Origin: Chitinophagaceae bacterium
GTDB lineage: Bacteria > Bacteroidota > Bacteroidia > Chitinophagales > Chitinophagaceae
Length of the DNA stretch: 17,532 nucleotides
NCBI GenBank assembly: GCA_025924755.1
Contig: JAICHT010000034.1
Location: 1-17,532 of the forward strand
Direction of reading: 5' to 3'
A program made the position numbers and the translations under genes. A model generated the notes under the pieces. The model was not told the origin of the DNA, did not search any database, and worked only from the letters and a program-made list of their open reading frames with translations. Positions 6,577 through 14,754 of this stretch are shown piece after piece. Every line of letters begins with the position of its first letter. Within the stretch, counting starts at the first letter, position 1.

Positions 6577-8922
6577 TTATTGTATAGCATTCCGGGGATC
6601 GGCTTTCATGTCAAACTGATATTCTTTAGGCGGTTCTGCACCCAGTAAATTCTTTACAAAATAGTCCCACCGGCGGCGCATCATATAGGGTGCATAACTG
6701 CCATAACCATGAGCACTGTTTGGAAAAATAACCAAGTCGTAATCTTTATTTGCTTTTTCCAATGCTTCTACAACCAGCATCGTATTGGAAGGCGGAACAT
6801 TATCATCCATCATCCCATGCGCCAGCATCAATTTTCCTTTCAGGTTCTTTGCATAATTTTCATTGGCTTGAGCCGTATAATTATCAGTGCCATCAGGGTT
6901 TTTGGTAAGCAGCCCGATATAACGTTCGCCCCAATCATCTTCATAATTACGGTTGTCGTGATTGCCCGATTCTGAAATGCCTACCTTAAAAAAATCAGGA
7001 TAGCGAAACATAGCGGCTGCGGTGGCAAAACCGCCGCCTGAATGGCCCCAGATTCCTACACGGCTGGTATCGATATATGAACATTTCTGCGCCAGTTGCC
7101 GGATTCCGGCAATTTGATCAGGCAACGTGTTTTCGGCCATATTAGGATAGTACATATCATGGAAACTTTTGGAGCGCAAAGGATTGCTGGTGCCTTCAAT
7201 CAACACCACTATAAAGCCTAATTCGGCAAGCGATTGATGATCGCCCCTGGAAGCTATAAATGACCAACTGCCTACACTTCCACCCTGCGGACCCGGATAG
7301 ATATAATCAATGATGGGATATTTTTTTTGAGGGTCGAGATGAGTAGGTGTAAACATCAGGCCATATAACTCAGTTTTACCATCGTGGGCTTTAACTGTTA
7401 TAGGCACAGGCGGCTTCCACCCACTTGCCGTTAACCTGGATATATCTGTTTTTTCCAGCTCTTTAATAAGCTTTCCATTGATGTTGCGCAACACTGTTAC
7501 AGGCGGCATATCGGGCTTGGAATAACTGTCCACAAAATAACCTCCGGATGGCGAAAAACTAACCTGGTGGTTACCGCCTCCCGGTGTAAGCAACGCCAGG
7601 TTTTTACCATCAAACCCAACTTTGTAAAGCTGGCTGAAATAGGGATTCTCCGGTTCGGCTCCATCAACTATAAAATAGAGCATTCGTTTCTTTTCATCCA
7701 CTTTCAGCAACCGCGTAACCACCCAAGCCCCTTTCGTAATCTGGTTTTTCAGTTTCCCGGTAGTTGCATCATATAAATAAAGATGACCCCAATTATCTCT
7801 TTCAGAATACCAGATAATTTCATTTGACTTTGGCAAATATTTCCAATTGATGGTTCCCTGTCCTGATTCATATTGAGTAGGAACGTCTTCTTCAAAAACT
7901 TCGCGGACATTACCTGTAACGGCGTCGGCTATGCGAAATTTTTCCTGTTTATGATCGCGTGAGGTAGAAACAAAAGCAAGCTGTGTGGCATCATCACTCC
8001 AATCCACATCATCAAATGTACCGCTGCTGGAGACATCATCACTCAATGATGCCCGGTGCGGATCGGGCAAGGCTTTTATTAAAATTACTTTAGGTGTATC
8101 TACATTTATAATAACGCGCTGAATGGTAATAATATCCTTATCGCCCGGCAATGGATATTTCCACGATTTTAATGTGGGATGGCCTACATTGGTGGTTACG
8201 AGGTACATATCACCGGCATTACGCTGGTCTTGTCTGAAAGTAGCAATCTTCCTCGAATCTGGCGACCAGCGCAGCACCGGGCGGTCGCTGCTGGTCCAGC
8301 CGGCATTGTCGGTAGCATATCCATAATTTTTTATTCCATCCGTAGTTAGTTGGGTTTGCTGGCCTGTTCTCACATTGCGTACCCACAAATTGTTGTCCTT
8401 AATAAATGCAGCAAGGTTGCCATCCGGTGATATCACTTCATTACTACTTCCTCTAAACCGTGGCCTGTTCATATAATCTGCCTGCAACGAGGTGTCTTTC
8501 GTAACCGTATAATTTTGCAGATCTGCTTTCCATTGCGTACCGGCGGCCTTAAAAATTATGGACTTTTTATCAACCCCATAATTGAAGAACTGAAAAGGCA
8601 GCATGGATGCCGTATATGGATGGCCTGTAGCTGCCGAAAGTGATGTGGCCAGCCGTTGCTGATCAAAGGCTGCAGAACGGGTTCCTTTGGCTGCGTCCAC
8701 TACTATAAACTCACTGCCTTGCGGCGTTAAAGTACGATACCAAAAACGATCACCTTGCAACCAGTTAGGAGTAGCGGGTGCATGGTCTATTAGTTTTTGA
8801 GTATTATATCCCATAAAGTTTTCTGCCCGCTCGTAATCTTTGCTGGTTAAAGAATTGCCCTGCTGTGCATATGCACAAAACAGATGCATACAAGCGATGG
8901 ATGCCAATAAAAACCTGTTCAT
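6577..8922 (-). CDS. Exported S9 family serine peptidase (DPP IV-like fold), 781 aa
   Basis: A periplasmic prolyl-oligopeptidase-family serine peptidase. The frame extends to a TTG at 8979, but the ATG at 8922 is chosen because it begins a clean signal peptide (MNRFLLASIACMH..., cleavage near AYA-Q). Numbered from there: a DPP IV-type beta-propeller (about 75-495, with WSPDS and DDVDWSDD blade motifs) and an alpha/beta-hydrolase domain (about 540-765). The catalytic Ser628 lies in GHSGGG, Asp706 in HGMMDDNV and His738 in SAHGYG. The nucleophile elbow is GHSGGG rather than the classic GWSYGG. The propeller segment that in true DPP IV carries the Glu-Glu anchoring the substrate N-terminus reads ATDNAGWTSSDRP here (about 203-215) and has no such pair. 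It may therefore not be a dipeptidyl aminopeptidase. It heads a likely two-gene unit with DUF1080. Confidence 0.92.
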   Translation of the reverse strand: MNRFLLASIACMHLFCAYAQQGNSLTSKDYERAENFMGYNTQKLIDHAPATPNWLQGDRFWYRTLTPQGSEFIVVDAAKGTRSAAFDQQRLATSLSAATGHPYTASMLPFQFFNYGVDKKSIIFKAAGTQWKADLQNYTVTKDTSLQADYMNRPRFRGSSNEVISPDGNLAAFIKDNNLWVRNVRTGQQTQLTTDGIKNYGYATDNAGWTSSDRPVLRWSPDSRKIATFRQDQRNAGDMYLVTTNVGHPTLKSWKYPLPGDKDIITIQRVIINVDTPKVILIKALPDPHRASLSDDVSSSGTFDDVDWSDDATQLAFVSTSRDHKQEKFRIADAVTGNVREVFEEDVPTQYESGQGTINWKYLPKSNEIIWYSERDNWGHLYLYDATTGKLKNQITKGAWVVTRLLKVDEKKRMLYFIVDGAEPENPYFSQLYKVGFDGKNLALLTPGGGNHQVSFSPSGGYFVDSYSKPDMPPVTVLRNINGKLIKELEKTDISRLTASGWKPPVPITVKAHDGKTELYGLMFTPTHLDPQKKYPIIDYIYPGPQGGSVGSWSFIASRGDHQSLAELGFIVVLIEGTSNPLRSKSFHDMYYPNMAENTLPDQIAGIRQLAQKCSYIDTSRVGIWGHSGGGFATAAAMFRYPDFFKVGISESGNHDNRNYEDDWGERYIGLLTKNPDGTDNYTAQANENYAKNLKGKLMLAHGMMDDNVPPSNTMLVVEALEKANKDYDLVIFPNSAHGYGSYAPYMMRRRWDYFVKNLLGAEPPKEYQFDMKADPRNAIQ

Positions 8923-9086
8923 AACTATATACGGTAATTTGAGGTTGTAATATACTATTGAGAAATTAATGACGGGCAAATTAAATGTCTTTCAAATAAT
9001 TCATCCTTTAAAAACCTGGCGGATATGGTGCGCTTCTGATATGAATACTTCAAATGCATACCGGTTAAGAAAAATTGAAGATTAAA

Positions 9087-9863
9087 CTACATCTCAGGAA
9101 ACGCAACTCCTGAAAGCATTGCACATGCGGTAAGAAAACGGTCTTGTATACCTGCATCCGCTGCTTCAGTAAGAAAAGTTTTTGGTTTTTTGTGGTAAAA
9201 GTATTTACCGGAAACCAGTGCTTCTTTATCATTGCTTGTAGCAAGCCAAACCTGCGTTTTCGGTGCATCTTCCAGGCTATCCGGTGCTCCGGCTCCGCCC
9301 ATTTTTGTAGCCACCCAACCTGGCTCTAAGGCGTTACTATACACGCCTTTCCATTTACGGGCTACTGCAAAGGCCAAAATCACATTGTGCAGTTTAGAAT
9401 CGGCATAAGCGCTGTAACCACTCCAGGCCCGTTGCTCCCATGTAAGATCTTTTAAGGTAAGATCGCCACTGCGGTGAAGCCCGGAACTGATGTAAACAAG
9501 ACGCTTAGGCGGGTTGATAAGACAAGTAAGAATATAAGGCGCCAGTGAATTAACCGCAAACACCTGCGGAAGCCCGTCTGTAGTTTCTATCCGCCGCGCC
9601 TCCCGGTACCCGATAGCGGCATTGTGTATAACCGCATCAAATGGCCCAAGTTTATTTACCGCTTCAGCAAGCTGTTTTGTGTCTGCTATACTGCTAAGAT
9701 CGCCTGCCACAACTGTTTCTGCACCCGCAACTGCCGCTAACGCCTCTGCAGCACGCCTGGCATTGCGTGCATGCAATACTACCCCATGTCCTTCTTTCAC
9801 CAATAGCCGGGCAGCCAACTGGCCAAGCCCGTCCGCAGAACCTGTAATAAATACTCTGGCCAT
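9087..9863 (-). CDS. Short-chain dehydrogenase/reductase, retinol-dehydrogenase-like
   Basis: A cytosolic NAD(P)-dependent oxidoreductase of 258 residues with a Rossmann fold. The nucleotide-binding motif is TGSADGLG (7-14). HNAAIG (80-85) takes the place of the usual NNAG. Active-site residues are N105, S126/S127 and Y153-x3-K157 (YADSK), all present. The layout and the EPGWVATKMG segment (180-189) resemble retinol-dehydrogenase or protochlorophyllide-reductase-like SDRs. R33 and R36-R37 after the second strand (HARNARR) suggest NADP(H) preference. The ATG at 9863 directly begins the first beta strand, so the start is sound. It lies 164 bp upstream of the S9 peptidase ATG on the same strand; linkage is uncertain. 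Substrate unknown. Confidence 0.9.
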   Translation of the reverse strand: MARVFITGSADGLGQLAARLLVKEGHGVVLHARNARRAAEALAAVAGAETVVAGDLSSIADTKQLAEAVNKLGPFDAVIHNAAIGYREARRIETTDGLPQVFAVNSLAPYILTCLINPPKRLVYISSGLHRSGDLTLKDLTWEQRAWSGYSAYADSKLHNVILAFAVARKWKGVYSNALEPGWVATKMGGAGAPDSLEDAPKTQVWLATSNDKEALVSGKYFYHKKPKTFLTEAADAGIQDRFLTACAMLSGVAFPEM

Positions 9864-10029
9864 AATCGTACTGTAAATTAAAGTATAAACTTAACCGGAA
9901 AATCAGTTGCAATTTTAAAATGTATCTATGCAGGATTAATTGATAGTATTACAGTGGAGCTATAAAGAATTGATAAAACATTACACCGCATCTTATCTGT
10001 GTTTAAAAAGTAGCTGAATGCAATACCGG

Positions 10030-12429
10030 CTATTGAACACCTGAAATTTTATTGATCAAAGGAGCTGCATAATGCGCCAGCGACATTACGGTAACCTGCG
10101 GGTTTACTCCCAGGCTTGTAGGAAACACACTGGCATCACAAACAAATAAATTAGTATAGCCAAACACTTTAAAATTTTCATCTACCACACCTGTTTTAGC
10201 GCTTGTGCTCATCACATTTCCACCCTGCGGGTGCCCGGTACCAGTAGAAATATCAACAGAGGATTTGACGTTTTTTCGCAGGTTCAGTTTTAATTCTTCC
10301 ACGGTTTTATATTCATAAAACTCAAACGTGTTGGGCATCACCCGTTCAGCACCACTTGAAAGATAAATTTCAGCGGCTTTTTCCAGCCCATCCATCAGGC
10401 TGTCAAAATCATCTTCTGTAGGCACATAGTTAATATCACGGCCAAACAAACCCGCCACTTTTACTTCTGCATTTGAAGCAGTACCTACCAATATTCCGGT
10501 ACAAGCCATGTTTGCATATTGCTGCATATTATGAAAGTGCTGCTCAAACCATCCGGGCATAGCAGTAGATTGAAACATGGGCGGGTTGTACCAGGTTTCC
10601 ATTACATAACGACGGTCTTCTGTTTTTAAAAAATGAGAAATCTGAAGACCATCATAAGAGTTGACCGGCTGCTTATAAGCGGCTGTTATCTGGGTACCTA
10701 AATTGAAAGCAAGTCTTTTTCCCGCATTTGCCAATCCTAAATTTGATTTGAGTAATAATATGCTGGATGAAATAGCACCGGCTGAACATATAAACGTATT
10801 TCCCTTTATCGATATGGTACGACCATTATTGAACTTACCGGTAATGGAAACAATTTCATTACCCCTTTTATTAAAACTTGTCACTTCGCAACCTGCTATT
10901 ATTTGAAGCGAACCTGGAAAATTTATCTGCGTTTGCGGTAAAATCGTATCCAGCATCGAAAGTTTTTTACCATACTTACAGCCTATGTTGCAATAACCAC
11001 AACCAAGACACCCTTTGATATTGGCTACCACCGAATCCAATTGCGATTTGTCGTACCCCAATTTAGCAGCGGCATCGGCAAAAAGTTTACCTCCGGGATT
11101 CAGATATTTTTCATCAGTCATTATCGGGGTATGCGCCACATGCATCAGGCTGTAAATTTCGTTCATGGACTGCTCGTATTTTGTACGATCCATACCAATG
11201 CCCATCTCATTAATCCATTTATCTAAAATATAGTCGGGTGTTTTAAAGCACACGGCGTTATTCACTACTGTGGAACCACCTACACAACTACCCTGAAATA
11301 CCTGGAAACGAAAATCACGCGAAAGCTGCAAAGCACCATCCGCATACAGCCTCGATACCATATCCACTTCATTTTCATTAAAAGTGGCCGGCTGTTCGTG
11401 ACCGCCACGTTCTACCAGTAAAACTTTCCGACCTAATTGTACAAGCTGATTTGCCAAAATAGATGCCGCGGCTCCCGACCCTACAATCACTACATCGGCA
11501 GTAATTTCTTTTGCTTTTACATCCGGTTCGTTCATCACCAACAGTTTATCGGCCAGTGAATTATTTTCCGGAAATTCCTGTTTTCGTTCCGCTACATCTT
11601 TCCGGTTGGAAAACCGCACATATCCCACACTTCCATATACCCGTGCATCGCTATAATAGCCCATATAACACAATTGTTTCGACATCCTGATAGCAGCCTG
11701 CACATATTGTTTGTACCATTTTGGCACTGTTTGAAATTCGATATCACTAAGAAATCTTCGTTTTAAAAAATTAAGTCTTTCATTAGGCTGCATTAAACTG
11801 AGGAGCGGATGCAGCGATAATAGCGGATAAAGTTCCATACCTGTCAATACCAATTTCATCACCCATTTGCTTTTTGCCTTAAAGCTTACCAGGTAATGAT
11901 CTACGTTCCAGGCCACCTCCACAGGTTTTATTTGTAATTTTTCAGTAAAGCTGTCACCTGCAATACTAACTTCAGCTAATGCTTCTAGTGTTTGAAATTG
12001 CTGAATGGATAAGTATTTTAAACCATACCGTGCTTTGCCTGCTGCCCTGAACAATATCCAAAGAATGGCTAACACCACTGCGTAAGTAAGTAGCGGCCAC
12101 CCATATAGCGTAGCAGCAACAGGTGATGCACGAATCCAATGTATGATTGTTAATACCACTGCTATCACTAATATCCATGCAAACAACCTGATTAACGGGC
12201 TGAAGCGCCGTATATCTCCAATAGCTAAAGCAAGGAATAACGTAATACACACGCCCTGTAAAAAAGAGCCTTGTGTTAAAACAGCATAGCCGTTTGCAGC
12301 AAAATTTTTTAGGAATCCAGGCGTCAGATGAGGAAATATATGAAAGAAAAGAATGAACGCCGATGCAATAAGCAGCAATTTTAAAAATGACTTTAGCCGG
12401 ACTTCTGCAAGTTGTAATTCACTGTTCAT
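10030..12429 (-). CDS. Membrane-anchored GMC oxidoreductase, cholesterol-oxidase/long-chain alcohol-oxidase type
   Basis: An FAD-dependent oxidoreductase (799 aa from the ATG at 12429; the frame continues to a GTG at 12495). Residues about 15-130 contain four hydrophobic helices, an N-terminal membrane domain. The flavoenzyme follows: dinucleotide motif VIVGSGAAAS (314-323), GSCVGGSTVVNNAVCF (380-395), the GMC C-terminus with active-site His733 in GTGHPQGG and Asn776 in GVNPQ. A Cys cluster C474-x2-C477-x2-C480-x3-C484 followed by KYGKK matches the conserved segment of cholesterol-oxidase-like GMC enzymes and has ferredoxin-like spacing. Such enzymes oxidise sterols, long-chain alcohols or polyols. 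The membrane anchor suggests a lipophilic substrate or electron transfer to the respiratory chain. It is the last gene of a likely operon after a metallophosphoesterase and a 185-aa protein. It seems unlike the LacA-type sugar 3-dehydrogenases, which lack such an anchor. Confidence 0.88.
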   Translation of the reverse strand: MNSELQLAEVRLKSFLKLLLIASAFILFFHIFPHLTPGFLKNFAANGYAVLTQGSFLQGVCITLFLALAIGDIRRFSPLIRLFAWILVIAVVLTIIHWIRASPVAATLYGWPLLTYAVVLAILWILFRAAGKARYGLKYLSIQQFQTLEALAEVSIAGDSFTEKLQIKPVEVAWNVDHYLVSFKAKSKWVMKLVLTGMELYPLLSLHPLLSLMQPNERLNFLKRRFLSDIEFQTVPKWYKQYVQAAIRMSKQLCYMGYYSDARVYGSVGYVRFSNRKDVAERKQEFPENNSLADKLLVMNEPDVKAKEITADVVIVGSGAAASILANQLVQLGRKVLLVERGGHEQPATFNENEVDMVSRLYADGALQLSRDFRFQVFQGSCVGGSTVVNNAVCFKTPDYILDKWINEMGIGMDRTKYEQSMNEIYSLMHVAHTPIMTDEKYLNPGGKLFADAAAKLGYDKSQLDSVVANIKGCLGCGYCNIGCKYGKKLSMLDTILPQTQINFPGSLQIIAGCEVTSFNKRGNEIVSITGKFNNGRTISIKGNTFICSAGAISSSILLLKSNLGLANAGKRLAFNLGTQITAAYKQPVNSYDGLQISHFLKTEDRRYVMETWYNPPMFQSTAMPGWFEQHFHNMQQYANMACTGILVGTASNAEVKVAGLFGRDINYVPTEDDFDSLMDGLEKAAEIYLSSGAERVMPNTFEFYEYKTVEELKLNLRKNVKSSVDISTGTGHPQGGNVMSTSAKTGVVDENFKVFGYTNLFVCDASVFPTSLGVNPQVTVMSLAHYAAPLINKISGVQ

Positions 12430-12512
12430 AGAAATGATATTTATGCATAAAATTTTGCTATGTACATTTCCGTCGTTTTGTTCCTGCCGTTTCACTCAAT
12501 TAGTCTTATTAT

Positions 12513-13070
12513 TTACCAGGGCAGGTATTCTATTTCCTGCGGATGGCCCAGCAAAAAATAACAATAGAAAATATTTAAGCTTTCTGTAAAATGCAAATAG
12601 GCTTTACAAAGCATCAGGCTGTTGTCTCCTTCATTTGGGCATACCACGAAATCTCTGATGACACGGAAAAAACTTAAGGGCAATTTATGAAGCGGCACCT
12701 CGTAATTAAAATGAGCCAGGTGCAGGTAAGGCTGGTAAAGTTTGTGATACGGTTCATCTTTTACATAAGACACCCTGAAATACCCCAGTTGGTTTGGCCG
12801 TACTTTATGCAGCCCAACTTCCCATTGACCTAAATATTTCTGGTGGTCCTGCACCACCGTTTCATTATATCCATAATTGGCGCCGTTTCTTTTATAAAAT
12901 CCTTTTTTAAATTTTTCGCCGGAAATTTTTCCAACCGGTTCATGGTTCCAGCCGCAATAGATATAACCATTCAACTTTTCAATATCTGGCGGCGTACCTG
13001 TTAGCAAAATATTTTCCAGCGTTGCTTTATCGCATTGTGCCAGCGTTTCGTAGGTCCATTTCTGCGCCAT
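12513..13070 (-). CDS. Conserved-looking hypothetical protein, 185 aa, in GMC operon
   Basis: I do not recognise this family. The protein is soluble-looking, with no signal peptide, and rich in aromatic residues (Tyr, Phe, Trp, His). An N-terminal part has KLNGYIYCGWNH (33-44) and GEKFKKGFYKRNG (51-63). A later part reads as alternating strands (GYFRVSYV, HLAHFNYEVP) that would suit a small beta-barrel or lipocalin-like binding fold, but this is a guess. It contains three cysteines and no obvious catalytic motif. It lies 86 bp after the metallophosphoesterase and 83 bp before the GMC ATG (17 bp before its possible GTG start), all on one strand. It is probably an accessory or substrate-handling partner of the GMC enzyme. 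It has a clear ATG and ordinary composition, so it is likely a real gene. Confidence 0.8.
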   Translation of the reverse strand: MAQKWTYETLAQCDKATLENILLTGTPPDIEKLNGYIYCGWNHEPVGKISGEKFKKGFYKRNGANYGYNETVVQDHQKYLGQWEVGLHKVRPNQLGYFRVSYVKDEPYHKLYQPYLHLAHFNYEVPLHKLPLSFFRVIRDFVVCPNEGDNSLMLCKAYLHFTESLNIFYCYFLLGHPQEIEYLPW

Positions 13071-13156
13071 CGATTGAAGTTTTAATATGGTTTCTACTGC
13101 ATCAGTATTTTAAGAAAGCATTTCAATATTGCCTACCATACAATCTCGTTTTTAAT

Positions 13157-14620
13157 TCATTTCCGGTCAATTAACAAAAGAGGTTCTATCCGCAATGCAT
13201 CATCGTTCCACCGCATCAGTACTGGTGAAACGTTGCTTTGCTGCGGATAACGCAAATGAAGGAAAGTATATACTTTATCGCCCCGTACTTCACCGGCATC
13301 CGTTTCAAATACAGGCATCCACGTTCCGGTATTGTAATACCTTCTACCTCCGTCTATATAGTTTAATTGTTCAGGATTATGCGTATGGCCAAAGGTTACA
13401 AATTGCACCTCAGCAAATTTTTCAAAAACAGCCGATGCATTTATATACAAGCTGTTTGGCGCCGTTAACCGGAGCATAGATAGTATCCGGCCTACAAAAT
13501 AAGAAAGAGAAAGAAAGGCAAGATTCTTCAGAGACATAAAACCACTTTGCAACAATCCCGTTGCACTATGCGCAGCATGCGCCGGCAAGCCATTGTATAT
13601 AGCAGCGCCGGTAATTAATATGGGTAGCCCAATGATAAGTAGAAACTGAAATAGATACCGAAGTGCATATGCATATTTCTTTTTTGGAATAACCCGGAAG
13701 GCAAAAGGAATATAGCAAAACAACAATTTAACTGCCAATGGAAAACGTTCCTGCAAAAGCAGCGGCAGTATTTTTTGCCGGGGACGCACATCATCAATAT
13801 GCGGATAAGCAAGCTCAATGCGGTTGATAAGATAACGATTGAAAAAGGATCCAAAAGGAAGGTTCAGTTCTGTACCATTTTTCAGTACGGCGGGGCCATC
13901 TACTGCGGTAAAGTTTTCGTAGCGATGCCCATGCTCGATATATATTTTTCCATCAATCAATAACTTGTCATCCACAAAGGTTACTTGCGGGATAAGCGTA
14001 CTTAATGTTTCTGTTACGGACGACTTTTTCAAAGCCGCCAGGTTCTTTGCCAATATCAGCCTTAAGTAATCCCTGACCGCTTTCCAATACCACTCCAGAT
14101 CGTGGTTGCCTTTTACAACAATTAAATCATTGCCGTGTAAAATCCATGCTGCAAGGCTTTCAAATACTTTTAGGTGACCGTTGTTACACACCCATAATTT
14201 CCATATAGATTTATAATCATCCGTTTTAAGACCAAAATCCACCTCTTTTTTTGTAACGGACCTTTTTAATTCTTCTGTTGTTTTGTTTATACCCACTGCT
14301 TTCAATTCGCTTTGCCATATTGCAAAATCATCCATGGTTTCAGGGATGTTCCGGATGCGTAAAAAATCAACAAAATCGCCGTTGATAATGAGGATAGAAG
14401 TCCTGTCGGCGGAGGTGGTATTTAAATGCCCTATAAATCTTGAAAAAGCAGCGTCGGCAAAGAAATTTTCCGTGCCGTCGTAATTGCTGTTACGGTTAAA
14501 ACCGGCAGCAAGATGAAGATCGCTTAATACAAACAGTTCTCTTCCGTAAGAAGAAATCTCAACTTGCGTATTACCATAAGCCGTTTGCTCAGAGGCACCG
14601 AGCAGTTCAGTAGTTGTCAA
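13157..14620 (-). CDS. Calcineurin-like metallophosphoesterase with internal membrane helices, TTG start
   Basis: A 487-residue phosphoesterase of the calcineurin superfamily. Di-metal site motifs appear in order: D34-x-H36 (SDLH), G81-D82 (NGDFVD), G171-N172-H173-D174 (KGNHDLEW), H230-G-H232 and G411-H412-T-H414. Two hydrophobic stretches (about 322-342 and 364-382) lie between the HGH and GHTH motifs, so the catalytic fold is split by a membrane hairpin; two crossings return the chain to the same side, consistent with one cytoplasmic active site. There is no signal peptide. The only workable start is TTG at 14620: no ATG or GTG occurs between the upstream in-frame stop and the first metal motif, and the next Met is residue 96. 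First gene of the presumed operon with the 185-aa and GMC genes. Substrate unknown, possibly a membrane-lipid phosphate. Confidence 0.87.
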   Translation of the reverse strand: MTTTELLGASEQTAYGNTQVEISSYGRELFVLSDLHLAAGFNRNSNYDGTENFFADAAFSRFIGHLNTTSADRTSILIINGDFVDFLRIRNIPETMDDFAIWQSELKAVGINKTTEELKRSVTKKEVDFGLKTDDYKSIWKLWVCNNGHLKVFESLAAWILHGNDLIVVKGNHDLEWYWKAVRDYLRLILAKNLAALKKSSVTETLSTLIPQVTFVDDKLLIDGKIYIEHGHRYENFTAVDGPAVLKNGTELNLPFGSFFNRYLINRIELAYPHIDDVRPRQKILPLLLQERFPLAVKLLFCYIPFAFRVIPKKKYAYALRYLFQFLLIIGLPILITGAAIYNGLPAHAAHSATGLLQSGFMSLKNLAFLSLSYFVGRILSMLRLTAPNSLYINASAVFEKFAEVQFVTFGHTHNPEQLNYIDGGRRYYNTGTWMPVFETDAGEVRGDKVYTFLHLRYPQQSNVSPVLMRWNDDALRIEPLLLIDRK

Positions 14621-14754
14621 GAGCAGCGTTTTTAAATTTACTAAAAACCCTTTTCTATATAAACAGAATTACTTAATGATACGCAAATTTTTAATATAAT
14701 GCAAGGTGCTGTCGCAAATAAGTAATCCAAAACTGCCCGGCTTTTAATATGGAA

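Noticed and set aside
10004..10032. Possible terminator just after the GMC stop (TAGC...GCTA followed by CTTTTT on the minus strand)
   Set aside because: The stem is only four base pairs with a long loop; too weak to call.
12430..12495. Upstream GTG start extending the GMC protein by 22 residues
   Set aside because: The added segment is polar and uncharacteristic, and the ATG at 12429 directly precedes the membrane domain. The GTG cannot be excluded, since it lies 17 bp after the previous stop.
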